DNA from: Dirofilaria immitis
Lineage: Eukaryota > Nematoda > Chromadorea > Rhabditida > Onchocercidae
Reading direction: 5' to 3'
Assembly (NCBI GenBank): GCA_024305405.1
Contig: JAKNDB010000068.1
Location: 6,253,501-6,317,500 of the forward strand
DNA length: 64,000 bases
This document shows, piece by piece, positions 1 through 14,881 of the stretch; position 1 is the first letter of the stretch, and each line of letters starts with the position of its first letter. Made by a program: the position numbers and the translations under genes. The notes below the pieces were generated by a model. That model saw only the letters and a program-made list of their open reading frames with translations. It did no database searches and was not told the origin of the DNA.

Positions 1-6
1 TCTCGG

Positions 7-1693
7 TTACAGTATTACCTGGTAGTATAATACAACTTTTAGATATAAACGAAAAAATTTTCAATCTTACACCTAACATTTTGCTAAATTAACAAATTTA
101 TTACTCAAATTTTATGATTTATAAATTTTAACTAGTAGTAATTTTAAAATTTGTTACAAATATTAGAAATTAAATCGTTCAAATAATAACTTACTTTAAT
201 ATTTGCATTAGCAAAATTGTATACTTCTTGGACAGATAAATTTCGGTCAAGATTTTGATCGATAAGTGTCATCAATTGCTGTGCTAAGTTTTGATTTTTC
301 CTGACTGAATTATTCAATTAGATAGAAGGTCAACTTTGATTAAGAAAATGCAGTTTGTATTATAAATATTATAATATTATAAGTGAAAAATAATGATAAT
401 AGTAATAACAATATTAATAATAGCAATAATAATAATAACGATAATAATAATAATTAGTAATAATAATATTATTACTGTTATCGTTATTACTATTAATATA
501 TATATAAATTATTATTATTATTGTCTTTTATCATATGTAAAAATGGTTGATTTAATTTCATGTAATGTATGAAAGATATATAATAATATTCGGATCATCT
601 TTTTTTCATGTTTAACTAATAAAATTTACACGATACATAAAATAGAATTTGAATTAAATCAATTAATAACTACCTAAATGCAATTAATTTCTTATTAAAA
701 TAATGCTTATTTACCTGTCCTTTAGACTGTTGATGAGTATTTGAATTACCATTCATAGTAGACTCAAATTCATCGAAAGTAATTAAACCATCACCATTTA
801 AATCAACCAACTAAAATAAGAAACAGGATAATTTTTTTGCTTCTAACTTTAATTACCTTATTAATAATAATAACTATTCAAAAGTTCATTTATTTATTAA
901 TTTTACCATTGAGCTATTCAATTTTATGTCACAGAAATTGTTTACAAACAACCTGGAAGATTTCATTTATTATTTTTTCGCTTATTCCATTATCCTTTGA
1001 TGTCATAACTTCAGTTGGCGTTATTATACCATCGCCATTTTTATCTATTCGCTGAAACAATAAATTTATTAATAGAATAATAAATGAATTAAAAATAATT
1101 TTTTATTTTACTATTTTTATTTATCGATAAATATATATATTTTTTTAGAAGAAAAAAACGACAAATGAAATTTCTGAAGTTAACTGATAACTTATCAAGT
1201 TCTCTTACAAAAAAGATTTAACTATTTTTATAATTCAATTAATTTTTACCTGAAAAATTTGTTTATTTTGATTAATTGGCTTTCTCATTAATAACAATTG
1301 CACAAATTCAGCTATGCTTAGCATTCCATCATTATTCTGATCTTTTGATTGGATCATTTCTTTCAATTCTTTATCATTCTTGATTATGTGATTCGCTTCA
1401 TGCCAACTTTTCAATTCCTTGAATGTTATACGTCTATCACCATCAGTATCAATTTCGTCAAAACGTACTACTGGAAATTAATGAATATAATTAGAATGTT
1501 AGGATATTTCTCAAAAAGAAATAATTATTATAATATTGAATTCTATTTAATTTGTGTTAGTAAAAAAATTTTTAAATTTTTATTTTAATTTCTAATTTAA
1601 ACTTATATATGCTTGAAAAGAAAACATACTACTATTTCCAGTTTCTGCTACAATCTTTTGTAAAATGCAAAGAAAGGCAAAACGGAAAAGCAT
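7..1693 (-). CDS. secreted five-EF-hand calcium-binding protein
   Basis: Exons read on the minus strand: 1693-1630, 1470-1250, 1051-953, 810-750, 304-195 and probably 18-7; phases agree and give about 188 residues. The start MLFRFAFLCILQKIVA looks like a signal peptide, so the protein is probably secreted or in the ER lumen. Five 12-residue EF-hand loops follow: DTDGDRRITFKE, DQNNDGMLSIAE, DKNGDGIITPTE, DLNGDGLITFDE and DQNLDRNLSVQE. The first and fifth lack the usual glycine at position 6. The family binds calcium; the specific role is unknown. The exon ending near 750 could instead run to 715, but then the phase into the next exon fails. The last four-codon exon at the window edge is the least certain part. 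A second secreted EF-hand gene lies 10 kb away in the opposite direction. Confidence 0.8.
360..530. repeat. degenerate AAT/ATT microsatellite in an intron
   Basis: Imperfect AAT triplets switch to ATT triplets near 465, so the stretch is roughly self-complementary. It lies in the last large intron of the EF-hand gene. No coding signal is visible. Confidence 0.7.
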
Positions 1694-4600
1694 CTCGAAA
1701 GTTATAAGTCTGAAAATTTACAAAATTATTTTAAAGTCTTTTTATTAAATATATTTTTAAAAATTCGAAAAAAATATTCGATAAAGAAATAAGACTAAAA
1801 ATATAATACTATCCAATAGCTATTTATTTTTAACAAACATTTTGAAGTTTTATTTCAAATATCATTTATCCATTCCCTTTTGTTATTGTTGGCAATGAAA
1901 CAAACTTTTTCTAATAAATTTTTTCCGAAGAAGAAACTGTCAAATTAAACTTGAAGGCCAAACTTTAAAATAAAATCATTCTTATCATTATCATACCATC
2001 TTAATGTTTTGTTGTATGAAGGATAATGCAAAATTTCGAATTCTTTCGAATTTTAAAATCTAAAAAATTCTCATCCATTCTATCTTATCTATACAAATTT
2101 TTTTTAAATTTTTATTAAAATCTAATAAATTATCAATAAAAAATTATTCGTATAATATATATGCATTAAAAGGGAAATTTTATTTGAAATAATATAACAA
2201 TAAAAAGCGATGATGAAGAAACGAAAGATCTTTTCATATATTTCAATTTATTGAAGCAACAAAAATTTTGCCTTCGAATTATGCCAACGGCAAATTAGAG
2301 AAATAGATAAAAAGACAAAGAAAAATTTTTGAATTCGATATAATAAAATGAATTTAAAATTTTTTTGTTGTTGGAAACAAGATTTTCTAAAAATTAGGCA
2401 ATTATTTTATTTCATAATTTCTCTTTGCATATATGAAAGGATAAAAAAAAAAGAGAAAAGAAAAAGGAAAAGAGAAGGAAAGTCCTTTTTTGTTTGATGA
2501 ATTTACTCGTAGATGAAAATTGTGGATTAATAAATATGCATAAAACGAAAGTATATAAAATCGATGATTGAAAAATAAAATGATAGATATATTAATAAAT
2601 TATAATTTTTGCAAATTATAATTATCTTACAATTAATTAATGTAATCATTCCTAATTAGCAATTATTTCAAATTATTCCTATTAAATCCATTAATATAAT
2701 TACTATTAATACAATATCAAAAATAAATTTATAATTGGTCGAACATTTAAACAAGTTTCCAACCATCAATAATCGGATGGTGTCGCACAGTTTTTAGAAA
2801 AATTTTAAAATGGCATCCAATAATTAAAACTTAAACTAATATTTAAATTGCTTATTTGTTGATTAAAAATAATCATTTGAAAAAAATTTGAATAAATAAA
2901 TTTGTAAATAGCAACAATGAGGTTGCGTGATTTATAATGTTACATAATTGTTAAATCATTATTCAGTAATTTCTTTAATGACTTATTATTAAGGTTATAA
3001 ATAACCAAATGTTAAGTATTATTATAGAAATTTAAAATTCTATTTCTTTTTCAATTTTAGAATTGTATGGATGAAACTATTCGGAAAAATATAATTTGAT
3101 TCAATCTTAATTATGTGGTAATTCTTCAAAATTATTTCAAGCACTCATAAATCATTTTATAAATTTCGAAAATTGAAATAATTAATGGTCAAATGAAACA
3201 ATTTATTCCAATTATTTCATTTCTTTTTTCACTATCAAATCAAAAAGTATTTCTATTCTTTCATCGAATTTCTTTTTCCCTCTCGAATATCATTTGAGAT
3301 GACAAGGTCATCGTTTTCTTTTACTTTTTTATTGGTTAATTTATTTGAAGGATAATATTAGATCACGGAATATTAAATTTTATAATACCTTAACAATGTT
3401 TAATGATCCAATAGATATCCTATCGACCAAAGAAAGATAAAAAAAAATAGAAAGAAAGAAAACAATATGATTCTCATCAATGCCCTTGATAATTTAATTA
3501 GGATAAATTAAATTTTAAATTACATGTAATGTATTTATTTTTGATTAGAATTTTTTTCAGAAAATAAGAAAAGAATAGATTATATATTTAGTTTTTTTTC
3601 AAAGAATTTTTTAATTTAAACATTTATTATTATTCGAAAAGATACTCATAACGATGTAATCTTTGTGGTATAACTTAAGAGATTTCAAAACATAGAATTT
3701 TTGATATCTATAATATTATAAAAAATGAAGTAATTTAAGGTAATGAAAATTAATTGATGTGAAAAATTGTTAATATTTTGATTTGATTTCGGATGTTGCA
3801 AAAATGCAATACATATAAAATATTTAAAATAAATGCAATAAATAATATAAAACAACGAAGATATAATTTTTGTTAGTTATTAAATTATGATTTTCTTCGA
3901 TTTATCGCTCTTTACTATTGGCCTGAAATAGACCTTTGAAGAATAAGTCTTTTAAATCCTAAAAATGAAAATTTTAATATGTGCTTAAATCTTTTCTACG
4001 TACGGTTTGTAAAAATTAAAAAGAATATTTGATTGCAAGCTTTCTCTAAATTAGTTTAGCCAAAAAAATAAACTTTTTTTGCCATTAAATTTATTCATTC
4101 ATCTATCTTCACGTCTAACATCATCAATATTATCATTATCATCATCATCATTGTTGAGACGATATATTGAAGTGAAACGGTGTGACGACCGCTTTTTTCT
4201 TGTATTAAACAGTCATCAGAAATTATTATATTAAAAATTTTTACTCCAAAGCATTTTTTGAACTTGTTTTATACAGTATCAGTTATTAATTAATTAATAT
4301 GGACTAAAAAAAGCAAAACAAAGTAGTAAGTTCTGATTGATCGATTGCTTATATTCTCATTCATATTTAGTAAATTAATTACCCAATTCATATATACGCA
4401 TTCTTTTATCTATCCGAAAAGAGAAATTGACTAAATTAAATCAATTCAAGTGATAGAAATAATATGAAATAAAAGAGAGATGAGGGAAAAAGGAAAATTA
4501 TAAATATATAATAGCTAAGAAGAGAAAAAAAAGCATAGACAAAAATAAAAATTAAAATGGCCTTGACATAATTCATTTCTTCATCTCTAAATCATTCATT

Positions 4601-6707
4601 GCATTCATTCAGGTCAACTATAATTAAGCTAACAATCAATATACAATCACTACTTCTATCTGTCTTTGATAAATTTTCAAATTCTAAATTTTTCTTTCTC
4701 ATTTTTTTCGTTTTGTTTAAGCGATATTTTTGAACGGAAAATTTTAATGAAAATATATTTCATATCAAATTGGTAATATTATAATAATTTATGACTTTTT
4801 CCGTTTTTTTTGCTTTTCTTCGAAAGAAATTTTTTTTTGTTTTAATTATTTTTGGTGCTTTCAATTCTTTTCATAATTAACAGGGATGTGGGAATAAATA
4901 ATACTTAGAAATTCGAAATATTCATAACTTTTATGATTGATAATAGAAAGGAGACAAATAATGCTTTGAACTTTATCCAATGAAATTTATTTTGATAATT
5001 TGAAGCTTTGATGAATAATAATTTTAATTATTTTATTCAAATTAGTTTTAGTTCAAAATTTATGACACATATTTAAATAACTTAATAATTTTTCTTTCGG
5101 ATATTTTGCAAAAAAACATTTGTTTCTGCAGAGATCGAACATATTATTTCATAATTTCATTCTTGAAAATTAAGCAAATTAGAAAAGTTTTGAATTACTA
5201 TCAAATTAATCATATTTCAGTCTTTTTTATAAAATATTTTGCCAAAAATATCTAATTCTAAACAACAAATTATTTGTAATTAAAATTATATCGAAAATTT
5301 TAAAAATTATACCACAAATGTTTAGTTTTGTTTTTTTTCTTTTTCTTTAGTAAAAATGAAAGAATAATATGCTAATGATTAATTAGTGATCAGTTTATAT
5401 TGATAATGAAATAAATATCTGCAAAATTTTACTGATATGAATAAAATGTAATTATTAACTATTTCAACATATCTTGAAATACTTAAGTTCTATGTCGTAG
5501 AAAATTTTAATAAACAAATTGTTTATTGTTTATTATAAAAAATTTGTGCTCGTCTGAAAACAAAATTTGGAAAAAATTTTCTTATTACTCCTTTTCTATT
5601 ATGCGAAATTAAATATTTAAATTCATAAATGAATGCAATTGGATGAAATAGTAAAACAAGAAATACTTCCATTTCAGCATTAGCCACAATCAGTAATAAT
5701 TATAGTAATAATAATATCAATAATAATAATCGCAGTAGTAATAATAGTAATTAATTATTTATTTTTACAATGTTATAAACTTCAGACAATTTTCTTAGTA
5801 ATTCTATAAAATTCAATTTACACTTGTTGATTTGATGATAACATTTAACAAATTATTAATTAAAGCTTTTTTATTGAAATTTTCTGAATATTCGATGTAC
5901 ATATATATCTATACCTATATGTTTGAATTGATTAATAATCCAGATTAAGCAAATCATTAAATATATAAATATTCTATTTTTTATTAATTCAGGGCAAACA
6001 AACTGATATATATCCTATATACATATATACATCGTTTTTATCAATATTTTTCTGATAAATTTAATTATTAAGTACCAATTTGAATGATTTAAAAAATTTA
6101 AGATTTAATCAACAAATCATTTATATATTAATTAATATTAAAATATATTCTCAAAAAAGCATCGACAAAGGAAAAGACAAAAAATCAAAAATATTTTTTC
6201 TTTTAAAAATACTTGAAAAAGATATTAAGGCAAGTAGAAATGGAAGAAAAAGAGATAGAAATGCAAGAGAAATTCAACTTTTGAATTGCTATAAAACTTG
6301 TCTAATTTTAAAAATATCTCGATTAATTGCTTTGCTCCTCATCCTTCATCAAATATATCATAATCCGGTTCTGTTTAAAATGAAAGAATTAAAAGAACGG
6401 AAAGGGAAAAAACAAACTTATATAATGTTGTTCTGTATAATAAACAACATAAATCATCATTCATATTAATGCATCAATATCGAATAATAGAATATATTAA
6501 TTATAAAAAAGTTTTTAAAACTATGCACGAATATATCAAAAATTTCATTCTTTCTTATAATTTCCTTTTTTCTTTTTTCTATGCAATATAATTCTTATCA
6601 TTGGTGTACTAAATTTCATCACATTTATATTATTTCAATTAATTCTTTTGCAGAAATATTTCAGCAATAGAAATTTCGGATATTTGTTTTATGCAAAATT
6701 CTAATTA

Positions 6708-6742
6708 TTAATATTTGGTATTTATTAAATACCAAATATTAA
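6708..6742. repeat. perfect 17-bp inverted repeat, 1-bp centre
   Basis: The left arm TTAATATTTGGTATTTA is followed after one T by its exact reverse complement. It would form a tight hairpin or cruciform. There is no adjacent gene to which it could serve as a terminator. Confidence 0.85.
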
Positions 6743-9700
6743 GAACGATCTTATTATTGATTACCAAAGTTTATTGAATATTTTAAAAGATATATTTTTA
6801 AATATATTTCTTTGAATATCAATTCTTAAATGCTAAGTTGGTTTGGTCAATGAAAAGGAAAGCCAAATAAGTTTGAAGCTTTTTCCAGGAATCATTTTAG
6901 AGTATTATTTGCTGGTACTATCTTTAGATGGATATCTTAGCATCCTTCAGAAGCAGTCAATTTTAAAGTTTAACAAACTTATAGATTTCGAATTATAAAC
7001 TTTCTTTTAATGTAATTTTAATTATTTCATTAATAGTGGCTAACTTAAGTTATTGACAGAATACAAATATGAGAAATCTTTTGTTAGTTGGAATCCTTAC
7101 GCTTATTTACAAATTCTTACGTTTATTTACACGTTGAACATGTCATTCGTCGTCCAACATCCAATCGGATATATTCATTTCTTTAAAAATTAATCATTTT
7201 TCTTTTCCCAAATAGTTTAAATCTTACTATCAACGAAATAATTACACAACTATTATATTTTAAAATCTTTTCACTCTCAAATTCATCAATAATTTAAAGC
7301 ACTTTGATTTTTTTAGAACAATTTTAGATTTTTTACTTTATTTTTTATATTATTCAAAATTTTTTATTCTATTAAATTCACTCTATAATCATAATAAGAT
7401 GGAACAATCGTATAACTTGTCGTCAGATATTTGACTATTAATGCAAATTGATGATTATTTGTGATCTTCCCTCAAATTTGAAATATTCAAGACGCTTGAA
7501 AATTTTTTTCTATGATATTTTCTAGTAACAAACTTTTTAAAATTAAAACAAATTTTTGCTATGTAAATTTATTTTCTTATTCAAATTATAAGTAGTTAAA
7601 TTTAAAAATTAATTTCAAGTTTGAACAATTTAAATAAATTTGCAATCAATTCCATCTTCTTATTAAACATTGACGTAATCATCTTGCTTTATGATGTGAT
7701 TTTTTCCTTTTTCGCCTAAAATAATAATAGAAATTTCAAGAAAAGTTTTTAAATTAGAATTGCTAATTTTTATTCATCTTTCTTTAATTAAATCAATTAT
7801 GAATCACTTGATATATATTTCTCATACACTTCAAAGCATATTGTCGTCTTTAATTTCATAAAGAAATTTTAAAAACTTTAAATTTTATTTTTAATAATTA
7901 GCAACGAATTTATCCAAATTATTGTTATTATTTAAAAATTTGTTGAAATTTCAATTTTATAAATTTTTTAGTTTAATTAAAATTCAAAGTTATCAATCGA
8001 AAATAATATATAAAATTTATCGAATAATAAACATACTGTGATTAATTAGTTTCATTTCAAACAAATTTTTCTTCGTTTTTTAAATTCCATTTTTGAAGAG
8101 ATAAGAAAGATTAGAATCAATTGTAACCTAAATTTAATAAATAGTAGTTAGGAACGCCTTGAATGAATTAAAAATGATAAATGACTGAATGAATGGAGAA
8201 AAGGACAGTAAAAAGGAAAAATAGCAATATTCTCCGGTAGTTCATTTATGATTTCATACCTCTTTTCTCTTCTTGATCTAATTAATTAATTAATTGATTT
8301 GTGTATTTTATTAAATTTTAAAATTTGGTGAATTTAAATTGTCAAAAGACAATGCAATAATTTTGTCCTTGTAAAATTTTTTTTTTTGTTAATTCAGTTT
8401 CTTTTTTTCATACTCTTATATCAGTGATATTTTCAATTAATTCATTTTAGCAATCTATTGGAATGCTTTTTAATTTAATTTGAAATTCAAAATACATTTG
8501 TAATTATCATTTATATTCTGATAATTTGTTCAATAAATCATTCAATATCGCTTCAAGTAAGATGATTTCTTCAACCCAATACATATACTTTAAATAATAA
8601 TCTAAAATTATATGATTTATATATTCAAATATTATTGATTTTACATTTGAAATATTTTCTCATTCAATTTTTATATCATTCTGAAATGAGCAGTGATACT
8701 TAAATTTTGTGGTATTTTATTGAATGTAAAAACAATCTGATTAATAAATTAAGTAAGATATTTCATATGCAAAAATTTACATTTAATGAATTAATTAATT
8801 TCGCTTTGATTTCAAGTGATTAAATCGATCTATTTTGTGATTGAAAATAATAATATTAATAATAATAATAATTTTCTCTTCTCATTATTATTATATTAAT
8901 TATTAGCAATTTTTTTTAATTTTGCTATTAGATGATTCATTTTTTTACAAAAACAAAAAAATTATGCATTTTTTTAATGTTATTATTTATGGAAAGGAGA
9001 AGAAAATTTTTTCTTATATTTCATTCGAAACTAAAACTATAATGCTTATTATATTTTATTTGCATTTATATAAACAAAATGTTAAAATACCAATCATCAC
9101 CACTGTTTATGACTTTGTTAGTGTGATTAAATTATAACTGAAATTTCTTCTCTTAACTTAAAATTTCTATTAATTTTAATTTTAACACTTTGTTTTGCTT
9201 GCGGGAAAATTGTTGACATCTAACAGAAAATCTGAAATGTATAAAAAGCAAAACGGATTGAAGATTCTAATAAGTTATGCATTTACATATTTTCTCATTG
9301 ATCAATTTCTATCAATTAAACTTAAAACATTTAAAACTATCAACTTCATTATCCCCAAACAATATTTAAGTAAAACCTTTTATTATCGCAAAATTTATAA
9401 AATTATACTTATATTCAAATAGTTTTTCAATTTTATATTATTTGGTATTTCTCTCATACCATTGCGTTTATTTTTACGATTTTTTTCATGAAATATTCAT
9501 AAATAAAACCTAATTCAAAGTTATAAATGCTTCAATTTCACCTTTTTCATTTTTTCTTCCTTATTATAAATTGAAGCTTTCAGAATTTTTGGAAATTCAA
9601 ATCTAATTATGCACAATGTTATAAAAATAAATATTTCCATGAATATTTCAATTGTTTGAAATTATTTCAACTTATCAAAGTTATCAATCTATAATTGGGT

Positions 9701-10057
9701 GAAGAAAAAATGAATAATTACTTAGTTAAGTAATTCAGACTAATCAGTCATTTGTCTAATTTAGAAATATTTTTTCTTCGAATGAATAAAAAATTTTTCT
9801 TTCTTATATTTTATTATAATTCCGTTAGTTGTATTATTTTAAAATTTCACCTGTACATTTGATATTTTTAAATTTCATCAAACATTTATATTATTCACGA
9901 AGACGAGAATTTATTGTGAAATTTTTACTACAATAATTTTTTTTTGGGAGGAAAAAGATAATATAAATCATAAATTAAAGAATTACTAAATTTTACAATA
10001 AAAACGAATTTGAAAACTTTTCTCATTTTTTCCTGAAGCATTTGTTTTTCGATTTGT

Positions 10058-10088
10058 AATTAATGTAAATTATTAATTTACATTAATT
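10058..10088. repeat. perfect 15-bp inverted repeat, 1-bp centre
   Basis: The arm AATTAATGTAAATTA is followed by one T and its exact reverse complement. It lies in the desert about 1.7 kb upstream of the multi-EF-hand gene. Function unknown. Confidence 0.85.
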
Positions 10089-11766
10089 GCAATTTCTCTT
10101 CCATTTTGCAGTATATTATGCATATACATTTATTATTATTTATTGAATAATTATTTATTTTGCTTTCGTTCTCATAGCGTCAAATTAAAATTAATTCATA
10201 GTATGCATATATTAATCATTTACATAAAGATTTCTCAACAAATACCAAAATAAATTATAGAGAATACAATATAACCAATCATTAATCATAAATAATTAGT
10301 GATAACTTGAATCAGTGATCAATAAAATAAAGGTCAGTTGATCAATGATCATTCGAGAAACTAAACTTTTCAAAAAATTCTGCATATGATGAATCACTTC
10401 AAGAATAGAGAAAAATAATTTGTTTTTGCATTTTAAAATGTCAATTATTTGTTAGAATAAGCTTTTGCATTTTCATAAAGGAATTGAAGATCGACGATTC
10501 GTTTTACTGAAATAATAATATAATAGAATAAGAACAATATGATGAAACTTTTAGTGATAATAATAATAACAATAATAATGATAATAATAACGATAACAAT
10601 GATAACGATGATCATAAAACAGTAATAATCGTAATCAGAATAATGATAAAGTATTATTTTACTAATTTTTACATTTTGTTCTAAATTTAAAATCATGCGG
10701 CGACACTTTGAATTTCCGATTTGGATATCTTTATTTATCATAACTCTTTCTAAAGTGAATTCTATTTAATTTTCAATAATTCCTATTAATATATGCTTAT
10801 AAAAATCATTTCAGCAAATGGGAAATTATTTACAAAATGAACTAAATTAATGCTAATATGCTTATTTTAAAAAATATATCATTGAATGATATTCAAATGC
10901 AGCCTTCATCATTTCATATTATAATTTTAATTTTTATTTTCCAAGCACATCATTAATTAATTAATTAATTATAAATGTGATTATACAATTTCAGAATAAT
11001 TAATATATAAAATAAGATAAACTAAAATGAAATCACTCCTTTGTTTAAAAATAGCTTATCAAATCATACATTTGAAAATACAAGCATTGAGGAGCAAAAG
11101 GGCTCAGTAAATTTGATATTGTTAGAGGAATAAAACTGGAACTGATTAATATGATATGATATAATATGATATGATACTTGCAAATAACTGTTGTGCTACT
11201 ATTATTACTATCCCTGCTACTATTGCCACAACTATTACTATTGATATATATACTACTTTGGTGACCTTCTTGTTGTCAAAGGTCAATAAACCCATTCAAT
11301 AATCATTCTATCGTCTGATTTGCGAACTGTACGTATCAATTCAATTTTAACGTCACTTGTTTCTATTATCGTCATTAACAATTTTTGCTATTTCGATTAT
11401 TTTATTATTTAATATTTGTTTAAATTTACAAAGCAATTTAAGTCTTTGCGTAGTGTTATCTTATTAGTTCATTTATCACTTTAATTATTGTTGATGATAT
11501 AAAATAAACTATTTATCATTTCTTTATCACTTTAATTATCATTACTTATAATATTTAATAGTATAGCAAGACATTTATTATATTTTCATCTTTTAATTAT
11601 TATTATTAATATAACTATATAACGATGCTTATTATTGTTTTATTATTTCATTTATTATCACTAATATACAGCAATTGAAATAATTATAAATGCGTTGATG
11701 ATAATCAAAATATAACTGAATTACCGATTTCAATTACAAATTTAATAAAGGAATAGTTGCAGTAAA

Positions 11767-12268
11767 ATGTTATATTCATTCTTCCATTTCTTATTAATAT
11801 TAATTTCAATTTATGCAGTACCTCAAGCTAATCGAAATGTGTTAGGTAATCATTTTATTCATATATTTCTTTATTTCAAAACTTAATAATCTCATAAACT
11901 TTTATCGCATCTTTGAACAATATAATTGCTACGAAGGTTTTATAAAAATAATTAGCTTTTGTTAATATAAATAATTTCAAGAATTGAATTATCACATTAC
12001 AATATTACTCAAAAAGTACTGAAGTACCATATAATATAAAATATGAAAAATATAACTTTTCGAATGTATTTAAAATTTGAAAAATTTTTTGAAGTCTGTA
12101 ATTGATATCAAGAAATTGATAATTGCACTTATTCATTGATTTTTTTCAAAACTTTGAAATTAGAATTAAAATTTGAGAAAAAATTAAATTATGAAGATTT
12201 CAACTGATAATCATATGAATTCTCAGACACTGCGGCAGCTATACCATTATCGCAACAACAGCAGCAGC

Positions 12269-12308
<40 letters not shown>

Positions 12309-14831
12309 GCAAAAACAACAATTACCATCAAATTTTCGTCCAGCAAAACAGATCAACGTCGATAAATCAACGCCATTAGGTTATATCAGCAAAATTTTCT
12401 CTCGATTAACTCTTGTAATATATTTGAGAAAAATATCGCACAAATCATTTTTTTCTCATCTAATAATTCTTTTAAAATCTATTTCAAACTGAAATCTTTT
12501 CAGCTTGAAATTTTCAGATATTTCAATCACAGTTATAAAATAATGCATTAATAATTGGGAAATGCAATGTTTGAATACTTTAATTTTATCCTTAAAATTC
12601 ATATTTGTTAAAATAACTCACAGTCGAGAGTTAGCATTATAGATTAATTCTCGATATGGAACACTTTTTGAAATATATCCTTCAGAATGAAAATTATAAG
12701 ATAATTTATAAATTTCGCTTTCTGAATCAAAATTTTGCGGTAACTCTTGAAGTTTATCCTCGAGAATCAAACTAAACAATTCTTGAACTTTATTCGAGAA
12801 TTAGAGTTACATTCTAACTCAACTTTTATCGAACCTTTATATCAACTCCTGGTTTCTACTTTCGGAAATTAAAACTTTATAAAAATCTATTTAAATTTTA
12901 AATTTCTTGCAAATAATTAAAACTGAAATAGTTATCCTTCGCCTATTTTATTAATTTTTAATTTCTATTTACATTTTATAAATATTCAATTTTTGAATGT
13001 TTAATACCTTGAAAATTTAATAATTCAAGAAATTTTGAAAAGTTCAGCAAATTTCCAACTTTAGTAAATGGAAAAGTATCATCTGCAGCTCATGCAGCAA
13101 TGATGGCTCGTATAGAAACATTACGGCGACTTCAACAAGGTTTATTTAATTCTTGACAAGATTTTGAATTGAAAAATCCTTGATTTCATCTCTGTGCCTT
13201 CATTACATTAAGTATTTTAATCATAGCAAAAATTTGGAAAAAAAGGGACTAATTAAAAGATTTTGAATTAATGAAGAAAATTGCTGACCAAAATATTACA
13301 CATTAATTGATCTTAATCGGTCTTATAAAATTTGTTATCTTTTGTTCATGAAATCGAGATAGTTATTTAGAGTATTTGTTGGCAGAGAAAATTTTACGAA
13401 AAATTTTATAAATTATCTATTTGAAATTTCTCTTACGTCAAAATTATTTCATCTTTCTGTTCCTGCATGTTGGATTTTTTTTTTAAAAATTAAGAAAGGA
13501 AACAAAGAAAAAAAAGTAGAACATAAGAGAAAAAAATAAGATCATATTTTCTACGATATTTGCTAATTAACCCTTTTTTTTATCTTTGACATTTTCTTGT
13601 AAATTTTTAAAATTTAGATCGAAATTTTGATATCACCCTGAGAAGGAATTCAAATGATAAAATATTATCAAACAATTTGCTCTCTTTTATCTATTAGTAT
13701 TAAAAAACGAGAAATATCGAAGTGAAAAATGCATGTTATTGTGAAATAAAATAGGGTAAAAAATAAGAGAAGTAAAGAGAAAGAGTTAAAAAAGACGAAA
13801 ATTTCAAAATTACATTGTGAAATTTTTAAATAATAAAAATTATAACTGACTGCTATTTGTCAAATATTTGCATGAAATCTTTGAAATTCTTCTTTATGCT
13901 AACTATTTGAAAATAATTTTTTTATTTAAAATATTAAGTTAAAATTTTTACTCATTTCAAATTAGTATATTATTACAATAATTATTTAAATAAACTGCAG
14001 CTAGAAGTTATAATTTATAGCACCAGTTTCAAATCAATTTGGCTCAACAGAATCATCACAAGCAAATCTTCCTGTTGGTGATACTTTTCAAGGTGATCTT
14101 TCTGATATCACAAGTATTCCACAGTTACCACCGGTAGATAAGAGCGTTGACTTGGATGGTGATGGTGCGTTAAGTCTCGCTGAAGTGCAATATGCTGCGT
14201 TTGTCCATCATGGATTATCCGGCAACGTTATTGAAAGTCTTTTCAATGAGGTATAAAGTTTAAAATAATGCAAAACTTTCATATAATGATTAATGAAGTT
14301 TTCCTGTCAACAAATTTAATTTAAAATATTTAAACAATAAATTATGTAAAAATATTCTTTACTATTAGTTGCATATAGTACTTGATTATGTATCTATCTA
14401 CTCATATGGTACTTAAATATCAGTTCTTCAAAAATATTTTTATTATAATTCTTAGCTTAATGTACTATATTAATTTGAAATATTAATTTTTAATTATATA
14501 TTGTTTTTTAATCTTTTCTTTTTCTACTTTTTCACATCCCAAAATGATTGAAATTAATTTTTTATCAAACTTAATCAAAAATTACAACTCTCTTTAAGGT
14601 TGATAAAAATGGCGACGGTTATTTGACATCAATAGAATTCAATGATATACGACCATTGGTAATTGCAAAAGCTGAAAGTGCTGCACAGCGTTATTTGCAA
14701 GTAATTTAATAAACTATTATTTAATTTCCTTTTTAAATAAATTCAAGAATTGTGGAACTAATTTTTTCTTATTTTTTAATTCTAAATATAATAGCAGTGA
14801 AATAATATAGTATTCCATTAATAGATTAGCT

Positions 14832-14881
<50 letters not shown>

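Larger units (their letters stand above)
1694..11766. other. 10 kb intergenic desert
   Basis: AT-rich sequence between two divergent EF-hand genes. I see no exon with credible splice sites and no RNA gene. It holds scattered AAT/ATT tracts (5691-5755, 8847-8872, 10551-10650), an isolated 129-codon open frame at 6080-6469 rich in lysine and isoleucine with no recognisable domain, and two inverted repeats (6708-6742, 10058-10088). Promoters of both flanking genes should lie near its two ends, but no specific element is recognisable. Confidence 0.6.
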
